Positions 37,649 through 47,249 of a DNA stretch of 64,000 bases are shown piece after piece. Both the position numbers and the translations under genes were made by a program. The notes under the pieces are model-generated. The model made no database searches and was not told the origin of the DNA. It was given only the letters and a program-made list of their open reading frames with translations. The stretch lies in assembly GCF_020171625.1 (NCBI RefSeq), contig NZ_JAIUZY010000006.1:247120-311119 (forward strand). The letters are read 5' to 3'. Every line of letters starts with the position of its first letter. Position 1 is the stretch's first letter. Source of the stretch: Salipiger bermudensis. GTDB lineage: Bacteria > Pseudomonadota > Alphaproteobacteria > Rhodobacterales > Rhodobacteraceae.

Positions 37649-37667
37649 CGGGATCCCCTGCAGGGAC

Positions 37668-37687
37668 CCGGGCGCTTGCGCGCCCGG
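37668..37687 (-). other. Intra-operonic GC hairpin after the binding-protein gene
   Basis: A perfect 8-bp stem (CCGGGCGC/GCGCCCGG, loop TTGC) lies in the 50-base gap between binding protein and permease genes. No T-tract. Confidence 0.45.
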
Positions 37688-37698
37688 ATCGCGCGCGT

Positions 37699-38481
37699 TT
37701 ACTCTGCGCTCGGCATGTCGAGAACGGTCACCGTCGAGGTGCCGTCATCGGGCGCCGCGCCGAACCATGTCTCGTGCAGCTGCGCGAGCGTCCCGTCCTC
37801 CTTCAGACCGCTGATGATCTCGTTGACCTCGGTCGCCAGTTCCGCGTCCTTGGCGAACATGAAGGAGTATTTCTCGCCGGTCTCGATGCGCTGGACGACC
37901 TGCAGGGCGGGCTTGTCCTTGACGTAGTACTGAAGCGCCGGGATATCCGAGATGTAGCCGTCGATGCGGCCGGCGGTCAGGTCGAGCATGGCCGGCTGCA
38001 GGCCTTCGTAGCGGCGGATGTCGGCAAAGCCGTACTGCTCGGCGTGCTCGGTCGCCCACATGTCGCCGGTCGAGCCGGTGTCGACGCCGACGATCTTGTC
38101 GGTCATCTCGTCCAGCGAGGCAGGCCCGTCGGCGCCGACGGTGAGCGACTGGTCGCTGTCGTAATATGGTTGCGCAAAGCTCACCGACTGCAGGCGCTCG
38201 TCGGTGATGGTGATCGACGACATCGCCATGTCGATGCGGCCCGACTGGACCGCCGAGAACAGGCCGTTGAACGGGATGTTGACGATCTCGACCTCGCGGC
38301 CAAGCTTCTCCGCCACCGCATTGGCAAGATCGACCTCGAAGCCGACGAAGGCGCCGCTCTCGTCCTGAAACTCCCAAGGCACGTTGCCGATGTTCGCGCC
38401 GACGTTCAGCGCGTCCTGAGCCTGGGCGCTACCCGCGCCGGCGGCGGCTACCGCAAGCGGAATGAGGAACTTCCTGAGCAT
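37699..38481 (-). CDS. Polar amino-acid ABC transporter binding protein
   Basis: A 260-residue periplasmic protein of solute-binding family 3. Signal peptide about 1-22 (ends AQAQ). Seen: [20 protein letters not shown] with the ligand-contact region, [41 protein letters not shown] (family 3 signature) and QLHETWFG near the end. The ligand cannot be named from sequence. GGGAGA precedes the ATG. The gene leads the operon and is divergent from a FadR-type regulator. Confidence 0.92.
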   Translation of the reverse strand: MLRKFLIPLAVAAAGAGSAQAQDALNVGANIGNVPWEFQDESGAFVGFEVDLANAVAEKLGREVEIVNIPFNGLFSAVQSGRIDMAMSSITITDERLQSVSFAQPYYDSDQSLTVGADGPASLDEMTDKIVGVDTGSTGDMWATEHAEQYGFADIRRYEGLQPAMLDLTAGRIDGYISDIPALQYYVKDKPALQVVQRIETGEKYSFMFAKDAELATEVNEIISGLKEDGTLAQLHETWFGAAPDDGTSTVTVLDMPSAE

Positions 38482-38524
38482 GTTTTTGTCTCCCTGTTTT
38501 TTATGACACCCGAATTGTTTCGGG

Positions 38525-38554
38525 CCTACCGGTCTGACCAGTCATACCGGTAGG
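38525..38554. promoter_or_regulatory. Inverted-repeat operator, FadR-type regulator region
   Basis: CCTACCGGT and ACCGGTAGG form a perfect 9-base inverted repeat with a 12-base spacer. A smaller dyad GGTCTGACC (38531-38539) inside fits the GT-N3-AC core of FadR/GntR operators. It lies midway between the importer operon and the regulator gene. Confidence 0.55.
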
Positions 38555-38648
38555 ATCACGCTGGCAAGATTCTTGCAACTGTGCAATCACCATTTTCAGC
38601 CCCGCGAGAGCCGTGGCAGACGCACCTGCTCAAAATAGGAACAGAGCG

Positions 38649-39374
38649 ATGGACGAAGATTTCGGAAAGCTGCCCGTCACGGCGGTCGTGACCCGCCGGA
38701 TTCAGGAGATGATCCGCAGCGGTGAATTCCCTCCCGATTCCAAGCTTCCCTCGCAGCGGGTCCTGTCGGAGCGGCTCGGCGTCTCGCGCGCCTCGCTGCG
38801 AGAGGCGCTCCTGACCCTCGAAACGCTCGGGCTGATCCGAACGCTACCGGCGCGCGGCACCTTCGTGGCCGGAGAGCGGACGCGCGCGCCGAAAGCCGGC
38901 CAGAACTGGCGCCACGATGCCCGCCATTCGATCACCGAGGTGTTCCAGACCCGGCTGGTGATCGAGAGCGAGATGTGTCGCCTCGCCGCCCCGGAGATGA
39001 CCGACGCGGCGCTCACCGCCCTCGAAGCCGCCGCGCGCACCTTCGAAGAGGCGTGGCGCAACGGCGACCTGCTGGCGCATGTGGAGGCCGATCTCGCGTT
39101 TCACTCGCAGATCGCGGATGCCTGTCCGAACGGAATGCTGCGGCTGTTCTATCGCTCGATTCACGACGTGCTGACCGAAAGCCAGCGGGTGCCGATCCCG
39201 AACACCGAGGTCTCGAGAATGGAGACCTCGATCGCGGAGCATCACGCGATCCTCGCCGCGCTCAGGGCGCGCGATGCGACCGAGGCGGCGCGGGCGATGC
39301 GCACCCATATCGGCAACACCGCGGCGATTGCCGGGGCGCGTCTGGTGCAGGACGGCGAGGCGGACGGGGCGTAG
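38649..39374 (+). CDS. GntR-family (FadR subfamily) regulator
   Basis: A 241-residue regulator: winged helix about residues 5-75 (TRRIQEMIRSGEFPPDSKLP, QRVLSERLGVSRASLREALL) and a FCD ligand domain about 90-225 with ESEMCRLAAPEMTD, DLAFHSQIADAC and the metal-site HHAILAALRARD. FCD members usually sense organic or amino acids. The ATG at 38649 is preceded by AGGA; a GTG 36 bases earlier is weaker. It likely controls the divergent amino-acid importer and PLP enzyme through the inverted repeat between them (inference). Confidence 0.88.
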   Translation: MDEDFGKLPVTAVVTRRIQEMIRSGEFPPDSKLPSQRVLSERLGVSRASLREALLTLETLGLIRTLPARGTFVAGERTRAPKAGQNWRHDARHSITEVFQTRLVIESEMCRLAAPEMTDAALTALEAAARTFEEAWRNGDLLAHVEADLAFHSQIADACPNGMLRLFYRSIHDVLTESQRVPIPNTEVSRMETSIAEHHAILAALRARDATEAARAMRTHIGNTAAIAGARLVQDGEADGA

Positions 39375-39457
39375 CCCCATCGCGGAGCTCCTGCCCCCGA
39401 AGGCCCGAGGGTTTCGGACGTCGCGCCCTACCCCTGCAAACGCAAACGCAGCACCAC

Positions 39458-40375
39458 TCACAGCCGCTTCAGCACCTCCTTTAGCACCCGCTCGGATGCA
39501 CGCGACAGTTGCTGGCTGCGGTTGGAGAGCACGAAATACGGCGAGACCGTCATGTCGCAGGCCATCTCGAGCGCCACCAGCCGCGCCCCGAGCGCGCCGC
39601 CGGTCAGAATGTCGGCGACCTCCTTGGACTGCGGCGAGATCACGTCGGCCTGCGAGATGATCGAGAGCACGATCAGCAGCGACGAGGAGTTCGACACGTT
39701 CGCCGGCACCGGCGTGCCGGCCTCGAGAAAGGCCCGCTCCACCGCCTGACGGATCGGCGAGCCACGTTCCTGCATCACCCATTCGTAGCCGGCCACGGCC
39801 TCGAGCGGCAGATCCGGCCGGCCCGCCAGCGGGTGGGTGTCGCGCACCAGAAGCGTGACGCGCTCGGACCGGGCGGGGTAGACGTGAAACGCGCTGCTGT
39901 CCTGCTCCGGCGTCAGCCGGGCGATGATGAAATCGAGCCGCCCCTCCTGCAACCGGCGCACCAGTTGCACCGACGGCCCGACCTCGATGGTGGTCTCGAT
40001 GTCGGGGCTCTCGCCCTTCACCTTGCGCAGGGCCGGCATCAGGCAGCCCACCGCCGGGCCCGTCACCGCGCCGACCCGCACCACGCCGGCCCGGCCGCCC
40101 GCGATGAGCGCCACCTCGGCCTCGAGCGTCTCGAGCTCCCACAGGACCACACGCACGTGGCGCAAGACCGCCTCCCCCGCCTGCGTAAGCTCCATCCAGC
40201 GGGGGTGCCGCACGAAGAGCGGCGTGCCCATATTGGCCTCGATATCCGCCAGCATCCGGCTTGCCGCCGGCTGCGAGATCGACAGCGCCTCGGCGGCGAG
40301 TTGCAGCTTCTGCTTCTTCGCGATCTCGTCGATCAGCATGAGGTGGCTCGGCTTCAGACGTCTGCTCAGATCCAT
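39458..40375 (-). CDS. LysR-family regulator, GbpR-like
   Basis: A 305-residue LysR protein: helix-turn-helix at about 8-65 (LKPSHLMLIDEIAKKQKLQL, ALSISQPAASRMLADIEANM) and an effector domain with VGAVTGPAVGCLMPALRKVK and IIARLTPEQDSSAFHVYPAR. The N-terminus and this effector pattern resemble GbpR, the regulator of the sugar-binding protein gene chvE in Agrobacterium, and it is divergent from a chvE homologue here. It probably activates or represses chvE-gguAB and the arabinose genes in response to sugar (inference). Confidence 0.87.
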   Translation of the reverse strand: MDLSRRLKPSHLMLIDEIAKKQKLQLAAEALSISQPAASRMLADIEANMGTPLFVRHPRWMELTQAGEAVLRHVRVVLWELETLEAEVALIAGGRAGVVRVGAVTGPAVGCLMPALRKVKGESPDIETTIEVGPSVQLVRRLQEGRLDFIIARLTPEQDSSAFHVYPARSERVTLLVRDTHPLAGRPDLPLEAVAGYEWVMQERGSPIRQAVERAFLEAGTPVPANVSNSSSLLIVLSIISQADVISPQSKEVADILTGGALGARLVALEMACDMTVSPYFVLSNRSQQLSRASERVLKEVLKRL

Positions 40376-40383
40376 CGGGGTGA

Positions 40384-40434
40384 CATACCTAACGTGATAT
40401 GGATTTCGTTCTGATTTGCATTTTACAGATATGC
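40384..40434. promoter_or_regulatory. gbpR-chvE divergent control region
   Basis: CATA-N10-TATG (40384-40401) and GCAT-N9-ATGC (40418-40434) are two dyads one to two helical turns apart, the usual pattern of LysR recognition and activation sites. The sequence is AT-richer than the surroundings. Confidence 0.4.
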
Positions 40435-40529
40435 CGCGTTAGCGCTAGGCAGTCGATGGTTGAGGAGACCAGGAACTGATCAGCGGCCCCCAAGGCGTCA
40501 AGAGCCGAGCCGCGAATGTGGAGGAGTTC

Positions 40530-41579
40530 ATGACTATCAAGTCCCTAGCGGCCGTTTCGGCCGCCGCTCTCATGCTGGCCACCGGCGCCTATGCCGATGG
40601 CCTGATCGGCATTGCGATGCCCACCAAGTCGTCCGCCCGCTGGATTTCCGACGGCAACTCGATGCAGGAGCAGCTTCAGGAAGCCGGCTACGAGACCATT
40701 CTGCAATACGCGGAAGACGATATCCCGAACCAGGTCAGCCAGATCGAGAACATGATCACCCGCGGCGTGGATGTGCTCGTAATCGCGGCAATCGACGGCA
40801 CCACGCTCTCGAACGCGCTCGAAAACGCCTATTACGCCGACATCGAGGTGATCAGCTACGACCGCCTGATCCGCGACAGCCCGTATGTCAGCTATTACGC
40901 CACCTTCGACAACTTCCAGGTCGGCGTGCTGCAGGCGACCTCGCTGGTCGACGGCATGAAAGAGCGCTTCGGCGACGGCCCCTACAATGTCGAGCTGTTC
41001 GGCGGCTCGCCCGACGACAACAACGCCTATTTCTTCTACAACGGCGCGATGTCGGTCCTGCAACCGCTGATCGACGACGGCACCATCAACATCGTGTCGG
41101 GCCAGATGGGCATGGACACCGTTGGCACCCTGCGCTGGGATGGCGCGGTGGCGCAGGCGCGGATGGATAACCTGCTCTCGGCGCATTACACCGACGAGCG
41201 CGTGCACGGCGTTCTGTCTCCCTATGACGGGCTTTCGATCGGCATTCTCAGCTCGCTCAAGGGCGTGGGCTACGGCAATGGCGACCTGAAGATGCCCATC
41301 GTCACCGGTCAGGACGCGGAGCTGCCGTCGGTCAAGTCGATCATCGCGGGCGAGCAGTACTCGACGGTGTTCAAGGACACCCGCGAGCTGGCGGGCGTGG
41401 CGGTTGACATGGTCGAGGCGCTGCAGAACGGCACCGAGCCCGAGATCAACGACACCGAGACCTACGACAACGGCGAGAAGGTGGTTCCGTCCTATCTGCT
41501 CAAGCCGGTGCTGGTGGACAGCTCGAACTGGGAAGAGATCGTCGTCGAGAGCGGCTATCACGACGCCTCGGAGTTCTGA
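40530..41579 (+). CDS. chvE: Multiple sugar-binding protein ChvE
   Basis: A 349-residue periplasmic binding protein with signal peptide about 1-22 ([20 protein letters not shown]). Seen: [20 protein letters not shown], the ChvE/xylose-type sugar site, [40 protein letters not shown] and [20 protein letters not shown]. ChvE proteins bind arabinose, galactose, glucose and related sugars. GGAGG lies 5 bases before the ATG; the in-frame GTG 12 bases upstream overlaps that site. A hairpin follows the gene. Confidence 0.92.
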   Translation: MTIKSLAAVSAAALMLATGAYADGLIGIAMPTKSSARWISDGNSMQEQLQEAGYETILQYAEDDIPNQVSQIENMITRGVDVLVIAAIDGTTLSNALENAYYADIEVISYDRLIRDSPYVSYYATFDNFQVGVLQATSLVDGMKERFGDGPYNVELFGGSPDDNNAYFFYNGAMSVLQPLIDDGTINIVSGQMGMDTVGTLRWDGAVAQARMDNLLSAHYTDERVHGVLSPYDGLSIGILSSLKGVGYGNGDLKMPIVTGQDAELPSVKSIIAGEQYSTVFKDTRELAGVAVDMVEALQNGTEPEINDTETYDNGEKVVPSYLLKPVLVDSSNWEEIVVESGYHDASEF

Positions 41580-41587
41580 GCCAACGG

Positions 41588-41614
41588 ATGTCCGGGGCCC
41601 ATCTCCCCGGACGT
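41588..41614 (+). other. Intra-operonic GC hairpin after chvE
   Basis: GTCCGGGG/CCCCGGAC forms an 8-bp perfect stem, extended to 10 pairs with one G-T wobble, and a seven-base loop. It begins 9 bases after the chvE stop. No T-tract, so partial termination or stabilisation of chvE mRNA is likely. Confidence 0.5.
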
Positions 41615-41726
41615 CCGGACCCGGGCCGGCCTCAGGCGCCGACCCAGCGGGATCCGCCCCGGCCTCCCACGGGGGGCGCATGGTCGCCCGCGCGGATCCC
41701 ACCCCTGATTACGAGAGGTCAACGGC

Positions 41727-43280
41727 ATGACATCCCTGCTCGAGATGTGCGCCATCACCAAAGAATTCCCCGGCGTCAAGGCGCTCGACAACGTCAACTT
41801 GACGGTCGCCCGGGGCGAGATCCACGCCATCTGCGGCGAGAACGGCGCCGGCAAGTCGACCCTGATGAAGGTGCTCTCCGGGGTCTATCCCGCAGGTACC
41901 TATGACGGCGAGATCCGCTATGACGGCCAGACCGCGCAGTTCTCCGACATCAACGACAGCGAGGCGCTGGGGATCATCATCATCCACCAGGAGCTGGCGC
42001 TGGTGCCGCTGCTGTCGATCGCCGAGAACATCTTCCTCGGCAACGAGCGCGCCACCAAGGGCGTCGTCGACTGGCGCGAGACCTTCCGGATGACCACGGA
42101 CCTGCTCGACAAGGTCGGGCTGAGCGAACCGCCGGGCACGCTGGTCGACAGCCTCGGCGTCGGCAAGCAGCAACTCGTCGAGATCGCCAAGGCGCTCTCC
42201 AAGGACGTGAAGCTGCTGATCCTCGACGAGCCGACCGCGGCCCTGTCGGAACATGACAGCCAGGCGCTGCTCGACCTGATGCTTGAGCTCAAGGCGCAGG
42301 GCGTCACCCAGATCATCATCAGCCACAAGCTCAACGAGGTGCGCCGCGTCGCCGACAGCGTGACGGTGATCCGCGACGGCGCGACCGTGTCGACGATGAA
42401 CACCCACACCGACGACATCACCGAAGACCGCATCGTGCGCGACATGGTGGGCCGCGACCTGTCGAACCGCTATCCCCCGCGCCCGCACCGCGCCGGCGAG
42501 ATGCTGATGGAGGTCGACGACTGGTCGGTCTGGCATCCAGAGCACAAGGACCGTCAGGTGATCCGCAACGCCTCGTTCCGGGTCCGCGCCGGAGAGGTGG
42601 TCGGCATCGCAGGCCTGATGGGCTCGGGCCGGACCGAGCTTGCGATGTCGATCTTCGGCCGCAGCTACGGGCAGAACATCTCGGGCCGGGTCAGGATGCA
42701 CGGGCGCGAGGTCGACACCTCGACCGTCGGGCGCGCCATCGGGGCGGGCCTTGCGTATGTCACCGAGGACCGCAAGTCGCTGGGCCTGATCCTCGAGGAG
42801 ACGATCCAGAAGAACACCACGCTGGCGAACCTGCCCAGCGTCTCGCGCCACGGCATCATCTCGGAGGGCGAGGAGACCCGCGTGGCCGAGCGCTACCGGC
42901 AGGCGATGAACATCCGTACCCCTTCGGTGTTCCAGAAGGTGATGAACCTCTCGGGCGGCAACCAGCAGAAGGTGGTGCTGTCGAAATGGCTGTTCTCGGA
43001 GCCCGAGGTGCTGATCCTCGATGAGCCCACGCGCGGCATCGACGTGGGCGCGAAATTTGAAATCTACAACATCATCAACAGCCTGTCCGAGCAGGGCAAG
43101 GGCGTGGTGATGATTTCGTCGGAGATGCCGGAGCTTCTGGGCATGTGCGACCGGATTTACGTGATGAACGAGGGCGCGCTGGTCGGCGAGCTGACGGCCG
43201 CCGAGGCGAGCCAGGAGCGCATCATGTCGATGATCGTGACCGACGTGGTCGACGAGCCCGCCTTGGGCGCGGCGGAATAG
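41727..43280 (+). CDS. gguA: Sugar ABC transporter ATPase GguA
   Basis: A 517-residue tandem ATPase of the sugar (XylG/MglA/GguA) type. First domain: Walker [10 protein letters not shown] (about 37-45), signature [16 protein letters not shown], Walker [16 protein letters not shown]. Second domain: degenerate Walker [11 protein letters not shown], signature [15 protein letters not shown], Walker [15 protein letters not shown]. Such asymmetry is normal for the family. It partners GguB and ChvE in uptake of arabinose/galactose-type sugars. A GAGAGG site lies 7 bases before the ATG. Only 12 bases separate it from gguB. Confidence 0.94.
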   Translation: MTSLLEMCAITKEFPGVKALDNVNLTVARGEIHAICGENGAGKSTLMKVLSGVYPAGTYDGEIRYDGQTAQFSDINDSEALGIIIIHQELALVPLLSIAENIFLGNERATKGVVDWRETFRMTTDLLDKVGLSEPPGTLVDSLGVGKQQLVEIAKALSKDVKLLILDEPTAALSEHDSQALLDLMLELKAQGVTQIIISHKLNEVRRVADSVTVIRDGATVSTMNTHTDDITEDRIVRDMVGRDLSNRYPPRPHRAGEMLMEVDDWSVWHPEHKDRQVIRNASFRVRAGEVVGIAGLMGSGRTELAMSIFGRSYGQNISGRVRMHGREVDTSTVGRAIGAGLAYVTEDRKSLGLILEETIQKNTTLANLPSVSRHGIISEGEETRVAERYRQAMNIRTPSVFQKVMNLSGGNQQKVVLSKWLFSEPEVLILDEPTRGIDVGAKFEIYNIINSLSEQGKGVVMISSEMPELLGMCDRIYVMNEGALVGELTAAEASQERIMSMIVTDVVDEPALGAAE

Positions 43281-43292
43281 GGAGAGGGACAG

Positions 43293-44486
43293 TTGGAACT
43301 GGCTGAAAACAAACGCGCGAACGACGGCGGCAGCCTCGTTCAGTACCTGTCGAAGCACCTGCGCGAGTACGGGCTTCTGGTGGCGCTGATCGCGATCATG
43401 ATCTTCTTTCAGGTGGTCACCGACGGAACGCTGCTGAAGCCCGTCAACATCACCAACCTGTTCCTGCAGAACAGCTATATCATCATCATGGCGCTCGGGA
43501 TGCTGATCGTCATCGTGGCGGGGCATATCGACCTCTCGGTCGGCTCGGTGATGGGCTTCATCGGCGCGCTCGCGGCGGTGATGATGGTCAACTGGGGCTG
43601 GCCGGTCTGGGCCACGATCCTCGCCTCGCTCGGCGCCGGCATCCTGATCGGCGCCTGGCAGGGCTACTGGGTCGCCTACTGGAAGATCCCGGCCTTCATC
43701 GTGACGCTGGCAGGGATGCTCGTGTTCCGCGGCCTGTCGCTTTGGCTGCTCGAGGGCCAGTCCGTCGGCCCGTTCGAGCGCAGCTTCCAGGCGCTCTCGA
43801 CCGGCTTCATTCCCGACTTCACCGGCCTTGGCCGGCCCAATGGCACGGCGCTCGTGGCCGGGGTGATCGCGGTGATGCTGATCGTCTGGCTCGGACTGCG
43901 CCAGCGCATCACCAACCGCAAGTACGGCATGGAGGAAGAGCCCGCCGCCTTCTTCTGGGCGCGCACCATCATTGTCAGCGGCGCGCTGTTCTACGTCATG
44001 TACAAGCTCGCGGGGTTCCGCGGCCTGCCCAACGTGATGATCTCGATGGTGGTCCTGACGCTGATCTATGCCTTCATCACCGAGAACACCACGCTCGGCC
44101 GCCGCATCTATGCGCTCGGCGGCAACGAGAAGGCGGCCAAGCTCTCGGGCATCAAGACCGAGCGGCTCACCTTCCTCGCCTTCGTGAACATGGGGATGCT
44201 CGCGGCGCTGGCCGGGCTGATCTTTGCCGCCCGCCTCAACACCGCGACGCCCAAGGCCGGCTTCGGCTTCGAGCTCGACGTGATCGCGGCGGTGTTCATC
44301 GGCGGCGCGTCGATGTCGGGTGGCTCAGGCAAGATCATCGGCGCGGTGGTCGGCGCCTTCATCATGGGCGTGCTCAACAACGGCATGTCGATCATGGGCA
44401 TCGGCATCGACTACCAGCAGGTCATCAAGGGCTTGGTGCTGCTCGCCGCCGTGTTCTTCGACGTCTACCAGAAAAACAAGGCCTGA
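43293..44486 (+). CDS. gguB: Sugar ABC transporter permease GguB
   Basis: A 397-residue membrane protein of the BPD_transp_2 (XylH/MglC/GguB) family with about ten helices. Seen: NITNLFLQNSYIIIMALGML, GHIDLSVGSVMGFIGALAAV (signature), ALGGNEKAAKLSGIKTERLT, FELDVIAAVFIGGASMSGGS. The start is a TTG at 43293, with GGAGAGGG just upstream and no ATG before the first helix. With ChvE and GguA it makes a complete importer; the metabolic genes for the imported sugar follow directly. Confidence 0.93.
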   Translation: MELAENKRANDGGSLVQYLSKHLREYGLLVALIAIMIFFQVVTDGTLLKPVNITNLFLQNSYIIIMALGMLIVIVAGHIDLSVGSVMGFIGALAAVMMVNWGWPVWATILASLGAGILIGAWQGYWVAYWKIPAFIVTLAGMLVFRGLSLWLLEGQSVGPFERSFQALSTGFIPDFTGLGRPNGTALVAGVIAVMLIVWLGLRQRITNRKYGMEEEPAAFFWARTIIVSGALFYVMYKLAGFRGLPNVMISMVVLTLIYAFITENTTLGRRIYALGGNEKAAKLSGIKTERLTFLAFVNMGMLAALAGLIFAARLNTATPKAGFGFELDVIAAVFIGGASMSGGSGKIIGAVVGAFIMGVLNNGMSIMGIGIDYQQVIKGLVLLAAVFFDVYQKNKA

Positions 44487-44500
44487 GGCGCCGCACGAGA

Positions 44501-44517
44501 GGCGCGGATGCCGCGCC
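44501..44517 (+). other. Intra-operonic GC hairpin, gguB-dehydratase gap
   Basis: A perfect 7-bp stem (GGCGCGG/CCGCGCC) with a three-base loop separates transport from catabolic genes. No T-tract. Confidence 0.4.
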
Positions 44518-44562
44518 CCCTGCCCGCCTCGCCCCGTTCACCCTAACAATGGATCGACCGAC

Positions 44563-46308
44563 ATGACCTTCAAACCTGCCCCCTGGCCCCGGCGCCTGCG
44601 CTCGCAGGAATGGTACGGCGGCAATTCCCGCGACACGATCTACCATCGCGGCTGGCTGAAGAACCAGGGCCACCCGCACGACCTCTTCGATGGCCGCCCG
44701 ATCATCGGGATCATGAACACCTGGTCCGACCTGACCCCCTGCAACGGCCACCTGCGCGAGCTTGCCGAAAAGGTGAAGGCGGGCATCTGGGAGGCCGGCG
44801 GCTTCCCGGTCGAGGTCCCGGCCTTCTCGGCCTCCGAGAACACCTTCCGCCCGACGGCGATGATGTATCGCAACCTCGCGGCGCTCTCGATCGAGGAACA
44901 GCTGCGCGGCCAGCCCATCGACGGCGCCGTGCTGATGGTGGGCTGCGACAAGACCACGCCCTCGCTTCTGATGGCCGCCGCCTCCTGCGACGTGCCCTCG
45001 ATCGTGGTCACCGGCGGGCCGATGCTGAACGGCTATTTCCGGGGCGAGCGCGTCGGCTCCGGCACCCACCTGTGGAAATTCTCCGAGGCCGTGAAGGCCG
45101 GCGAGATGACGCAGGAGGAGTTCCTCGAGGCCGAGGCCGGCATGTCGCGCTCGACCGGCACCTGCAACACCATGGGCACCGCCTCGACGATGGCGTCGAT
45201 GGCCGAGGCGCTTGGCATGGCGCTCTCGGGCAACGCCGCGATCCCCGCGGTCGACAGCCGCCGCCGCGTCATGGCGCAGCTCTCGGGGCGGCGCATCGTG
45301 CAGATGGTCAAGGACGACCTCAAGCCCTCCGACATCATGACCAAGCAGGCGTTCGAAAACGCCATCCGCACCAACGGCGCCATCGGCGGCTCGACCAACG
45401 CGGTCATTCACCTGCTTGCCATCGCGGGCCGGGTCGAGGGCGTGGACCTGACCCTCGACGACTGGGACCGCTGCGGTCGCGATGTCGAGACCATCGTCAA
45501 CCTGATGCCCTCGGGCGAGTACCTGATGGAAGAGTTCTTCTATGCCGGCGGCCTGCCGGTGGTGCTCAAGCGGCTCGGAGAGGCGGGCCTGCTGCACAAG
45601 GACGCACTCACGGTTTCCGGCGAGACCATCTGGGACGAGGTCCGCGACGTGATGAACCACAACGAGGACGTCATTCGCCCCGTGGGCAAGGGCCTCACCC
45701 CGCAGGGCGGCATCGCCGTGCTGCGCGGCAACCTCGCCCCGAACGGCGCGGTGCTGAAGCCCTCCGCCGCCTCGAAGCACCTGCTGCAGCACAAGGGCCG
45801 TGCCGTCGTCTTCGAGGATATCGACGACTACAAGGCCCGCATCAACGACCCCGATCTCGACATCGACGAGACCTGCGTGATGGTGCTGAAGAACTGCGGT
45901 CCGAAGGGCTACCCGGGCATGTCCGAGGTCGGCAACATGGGGCTGCCGCCGAAGATCCTGCAAAAGGGCATCACCGACATGGTCCGCATCTCGGACGCGC
46001 GCATGTCGGGCACCGCCTACGGCACGGTCGTGCTGCACACCTCGCCCGAGGCCGCCGCAGGCGGTCCGCTGGCGGTGGTGCGCAGCGGCGACATGATCGA
46101 GTTGGACGTGCCGGGCCGGCGCCTGCATCTCGATATCTCCGAGGCCGAGCTGGCCGAGCGCCTCGCCAACTGGACGCCGACCGCGGAAAGCTTCGAAAGC
46201 GGCTATGGCTGGCTGCACCAGCAGCATGTGGAGGGCGCCGATACCGGCGCGGACCTCGACTTCCTCAAGGGCTGCCGGGGCAACGCCGTCGGAAAGGACT
46301 CGCACTGA
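44563..46308 (+). CDS. L-arabonate dehydratase (IlvD/Edd family)
   Basis: A 581-residue iron-sulfur dehydratase. It removes water from L-arabonate to give L-2-keto-3-deoxyarabonate (called AraC in Azospirillum). Seen: PIIGIMNTWSDLTPCNGHLR, the cluster cysteine motifs MVGCDKTTPS and TGTCNTMGTAS, the C-terminal LKNCGPKGYPGMSEVGNMGL, and RISDARMSGTAYGTVVLH. These place it with sugar-acid dehydratases rather than IlvD. Pairing with a KDA dehydratase and a ketoglutarate semialdehyde dehydrogenase supports arabonate, although galactonate may also be used. The stop overlaps the next ATG (TGATG). Confidence 0.9.
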   Translation: MTFKPAPWPRRLRSQEWYGGNSRDTIYHRGWLKNQGHPHDLFDGRPIIGIMNTWSDLTPCNGHLRELAEKVKAGIWEAGGFPVEVPAFSASENTFRPTAMMYRNLAALSIEEQLRGQPIDGAVLMVGCDKTTPSLLMAAASCDVPSIVVTGGPMLNGYFRGERVGSGTHLWKFSEAVKAGEMTQEEFLEAEAGMSRSTGTCNTMGTASTMASMAEALGMALSGNAAIPAVDSRRRVMAQLSGRRIVQMVKDDLKPSDIMTKQAFENAIRTNGAIGGSTNAVIHLLAIAGRVEGVDLTLDDWDRCGRDVETIVNLMPSGEYLMEEFFYAGGLPVVLKRLGEAGLLHKDALTVSGETIWDEVRDVMNHNEDVIRPVGKGLTPQGGIAVLRGNLAPNGAVLKPSAASKHLLQHKGRAVVFEDIDDYKARINDPDLDIDETCVMVLKNCGPKGYPGMSEVGNMGLPPKILQKGITDMVRISDARMSGTAYGTVVLHTSPEAAAGGPLAVVRSGDMIELDVPGRRLHLDISEAELAERLANWTPTAESFESGYGWLHQQHVEGADTGADLDFLKGCRGNAVGKDSH

Positions 46309-47234
46309 TGCAGATCGCACTCGCAGGCATCGGCAAGATCGCCATCGACCAGCACGTCCCCGCCCTCTCGGCCTCCGAAGACTGGGAGCTTGCCGCCACG
46401 GTGTCGCGCTCCGGCACGGTCGACGGTGTCGACGCCTTCGACAGCCTCGACGCGATGCTCGAGGCCTGCCCCGAGATCCGGGTGGTGTCCCTGTGCCTGC
46501 CCCCGGTCCCGCGCTTCGAGTATGCCGCCAAGGCGCTGGCCGCCGGACGGCACGTGATGCTCGAGAAGCCGCCGGGCGCGACGCTCTCGGAATGCGCCGA
46601 GCTTGAGCGCATGGCGCGCGCGCGCGGTCTGTCGATCTATGCCACGTGGCACTCGCGCGAGGCGCAGCAGGTCGCTGCCGCCAAGGCGTGGCTCGCGGAC
46701 AAATCGCTGAAATCGCTGCATATCACATGGCGCGAGGATGTCCGGCGCTGGCACCCCGGGCAGGACTGGATCTTCGAGCCCGGCGGGCTTGGCGTGTTCG
46801 ATCCCGGCATCAACGCGCTGTCGATCCTGACCGAGATACTGCCCGACGCGATCCACCTGCGCGAGGCGGTGCTCTCCTTCCCCGACAACCGGCAGGCGCC
46901 GATTGCGGCGAAGCTCGGCTTTCGCCACCCCGGCGACGCGGCGATCAGCTGCGATTTCGACTTCCGGCAGGAGGGCGAGCAGACCTGGGAGATCGAGGCC
47001 GTCTGCGCCGAGGGCACACTCAAGCTCACCCATGGCGGCGCCCAGATGTTCGTCGACGGCGCCCCCGCGGGCGACGCGCTCACCGGGCTCGACGGGGAAT
47101 ACCCCCGGCTCTACGCCAAGATGGCCCAGCTCGTCCGCAACGGCCGGATCGACATGGACCTTTCGCCGATGCGCCACGTCGCCGATGCCTTCCTGCTGGG
47201 ACGGCGCGAGACCGTCGCCCCCTTCCATTTCTGA
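46308..47234 (+). CDS. L-arabinose/D-galactose 1-dehydrogenase (Gfo/Idh/MocA family)
   Basis: A 308-residue NAD(P)-dependent oxidoreductase that oxidises L-arabinose (or D-galactose) to the 1,4-lactone (AraA in Azospirillum, 309 residues). Seen: an N-terminal Rossmann motif IALAGIGKIAIDQHVPAL, the EKPPG motif with the conserved lysine (about residues 84-88), ATWHSREAQQVAAAK, and GGLGVFDPGINALSIL with a catalytic-region histidine/aspartate equivalent. It is translationally coupled to the dehydratase. Family members vary in substrate; the cluster points to arabinose. Confidence 0.87.
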   Translation: MQIALAGIGKIAIDQHVPALSASEDWELAATVSRSGTVDGVDAFDSLDAMLEACPEIRVVSLCLPPVPRFEYAAKALAAGRHVMLEKPPGATLSECAELERMARARGLSIYATWHSREAQQVAAAKAWLADKSLKSLHITWREDVRRWHPGQDWIFEPGGLGVFDPGINALSILTEILPDAIHLREAVLSFPDNRQAPIAAKLGFRHPGDAAISCDFDFRQEGEQTWEIEAVCAEGTLKLTHGGAQMFVDGAPAGDALTGLDGEYPRLYAKMAQLVRNGRIDMDLSPMRHVADAFLLGRRETVAPFHF

Positions 47235-47249
47235 CGTCGAGGAGTTTCC

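Noticed and set aside
41709..43526. Long open frame on the minus strand across gguA
   Set aside because: It is the antisense shadow of a high-GC gene; gguA has all ABC motifs and a ribosome-binding site, and the shadow has none.
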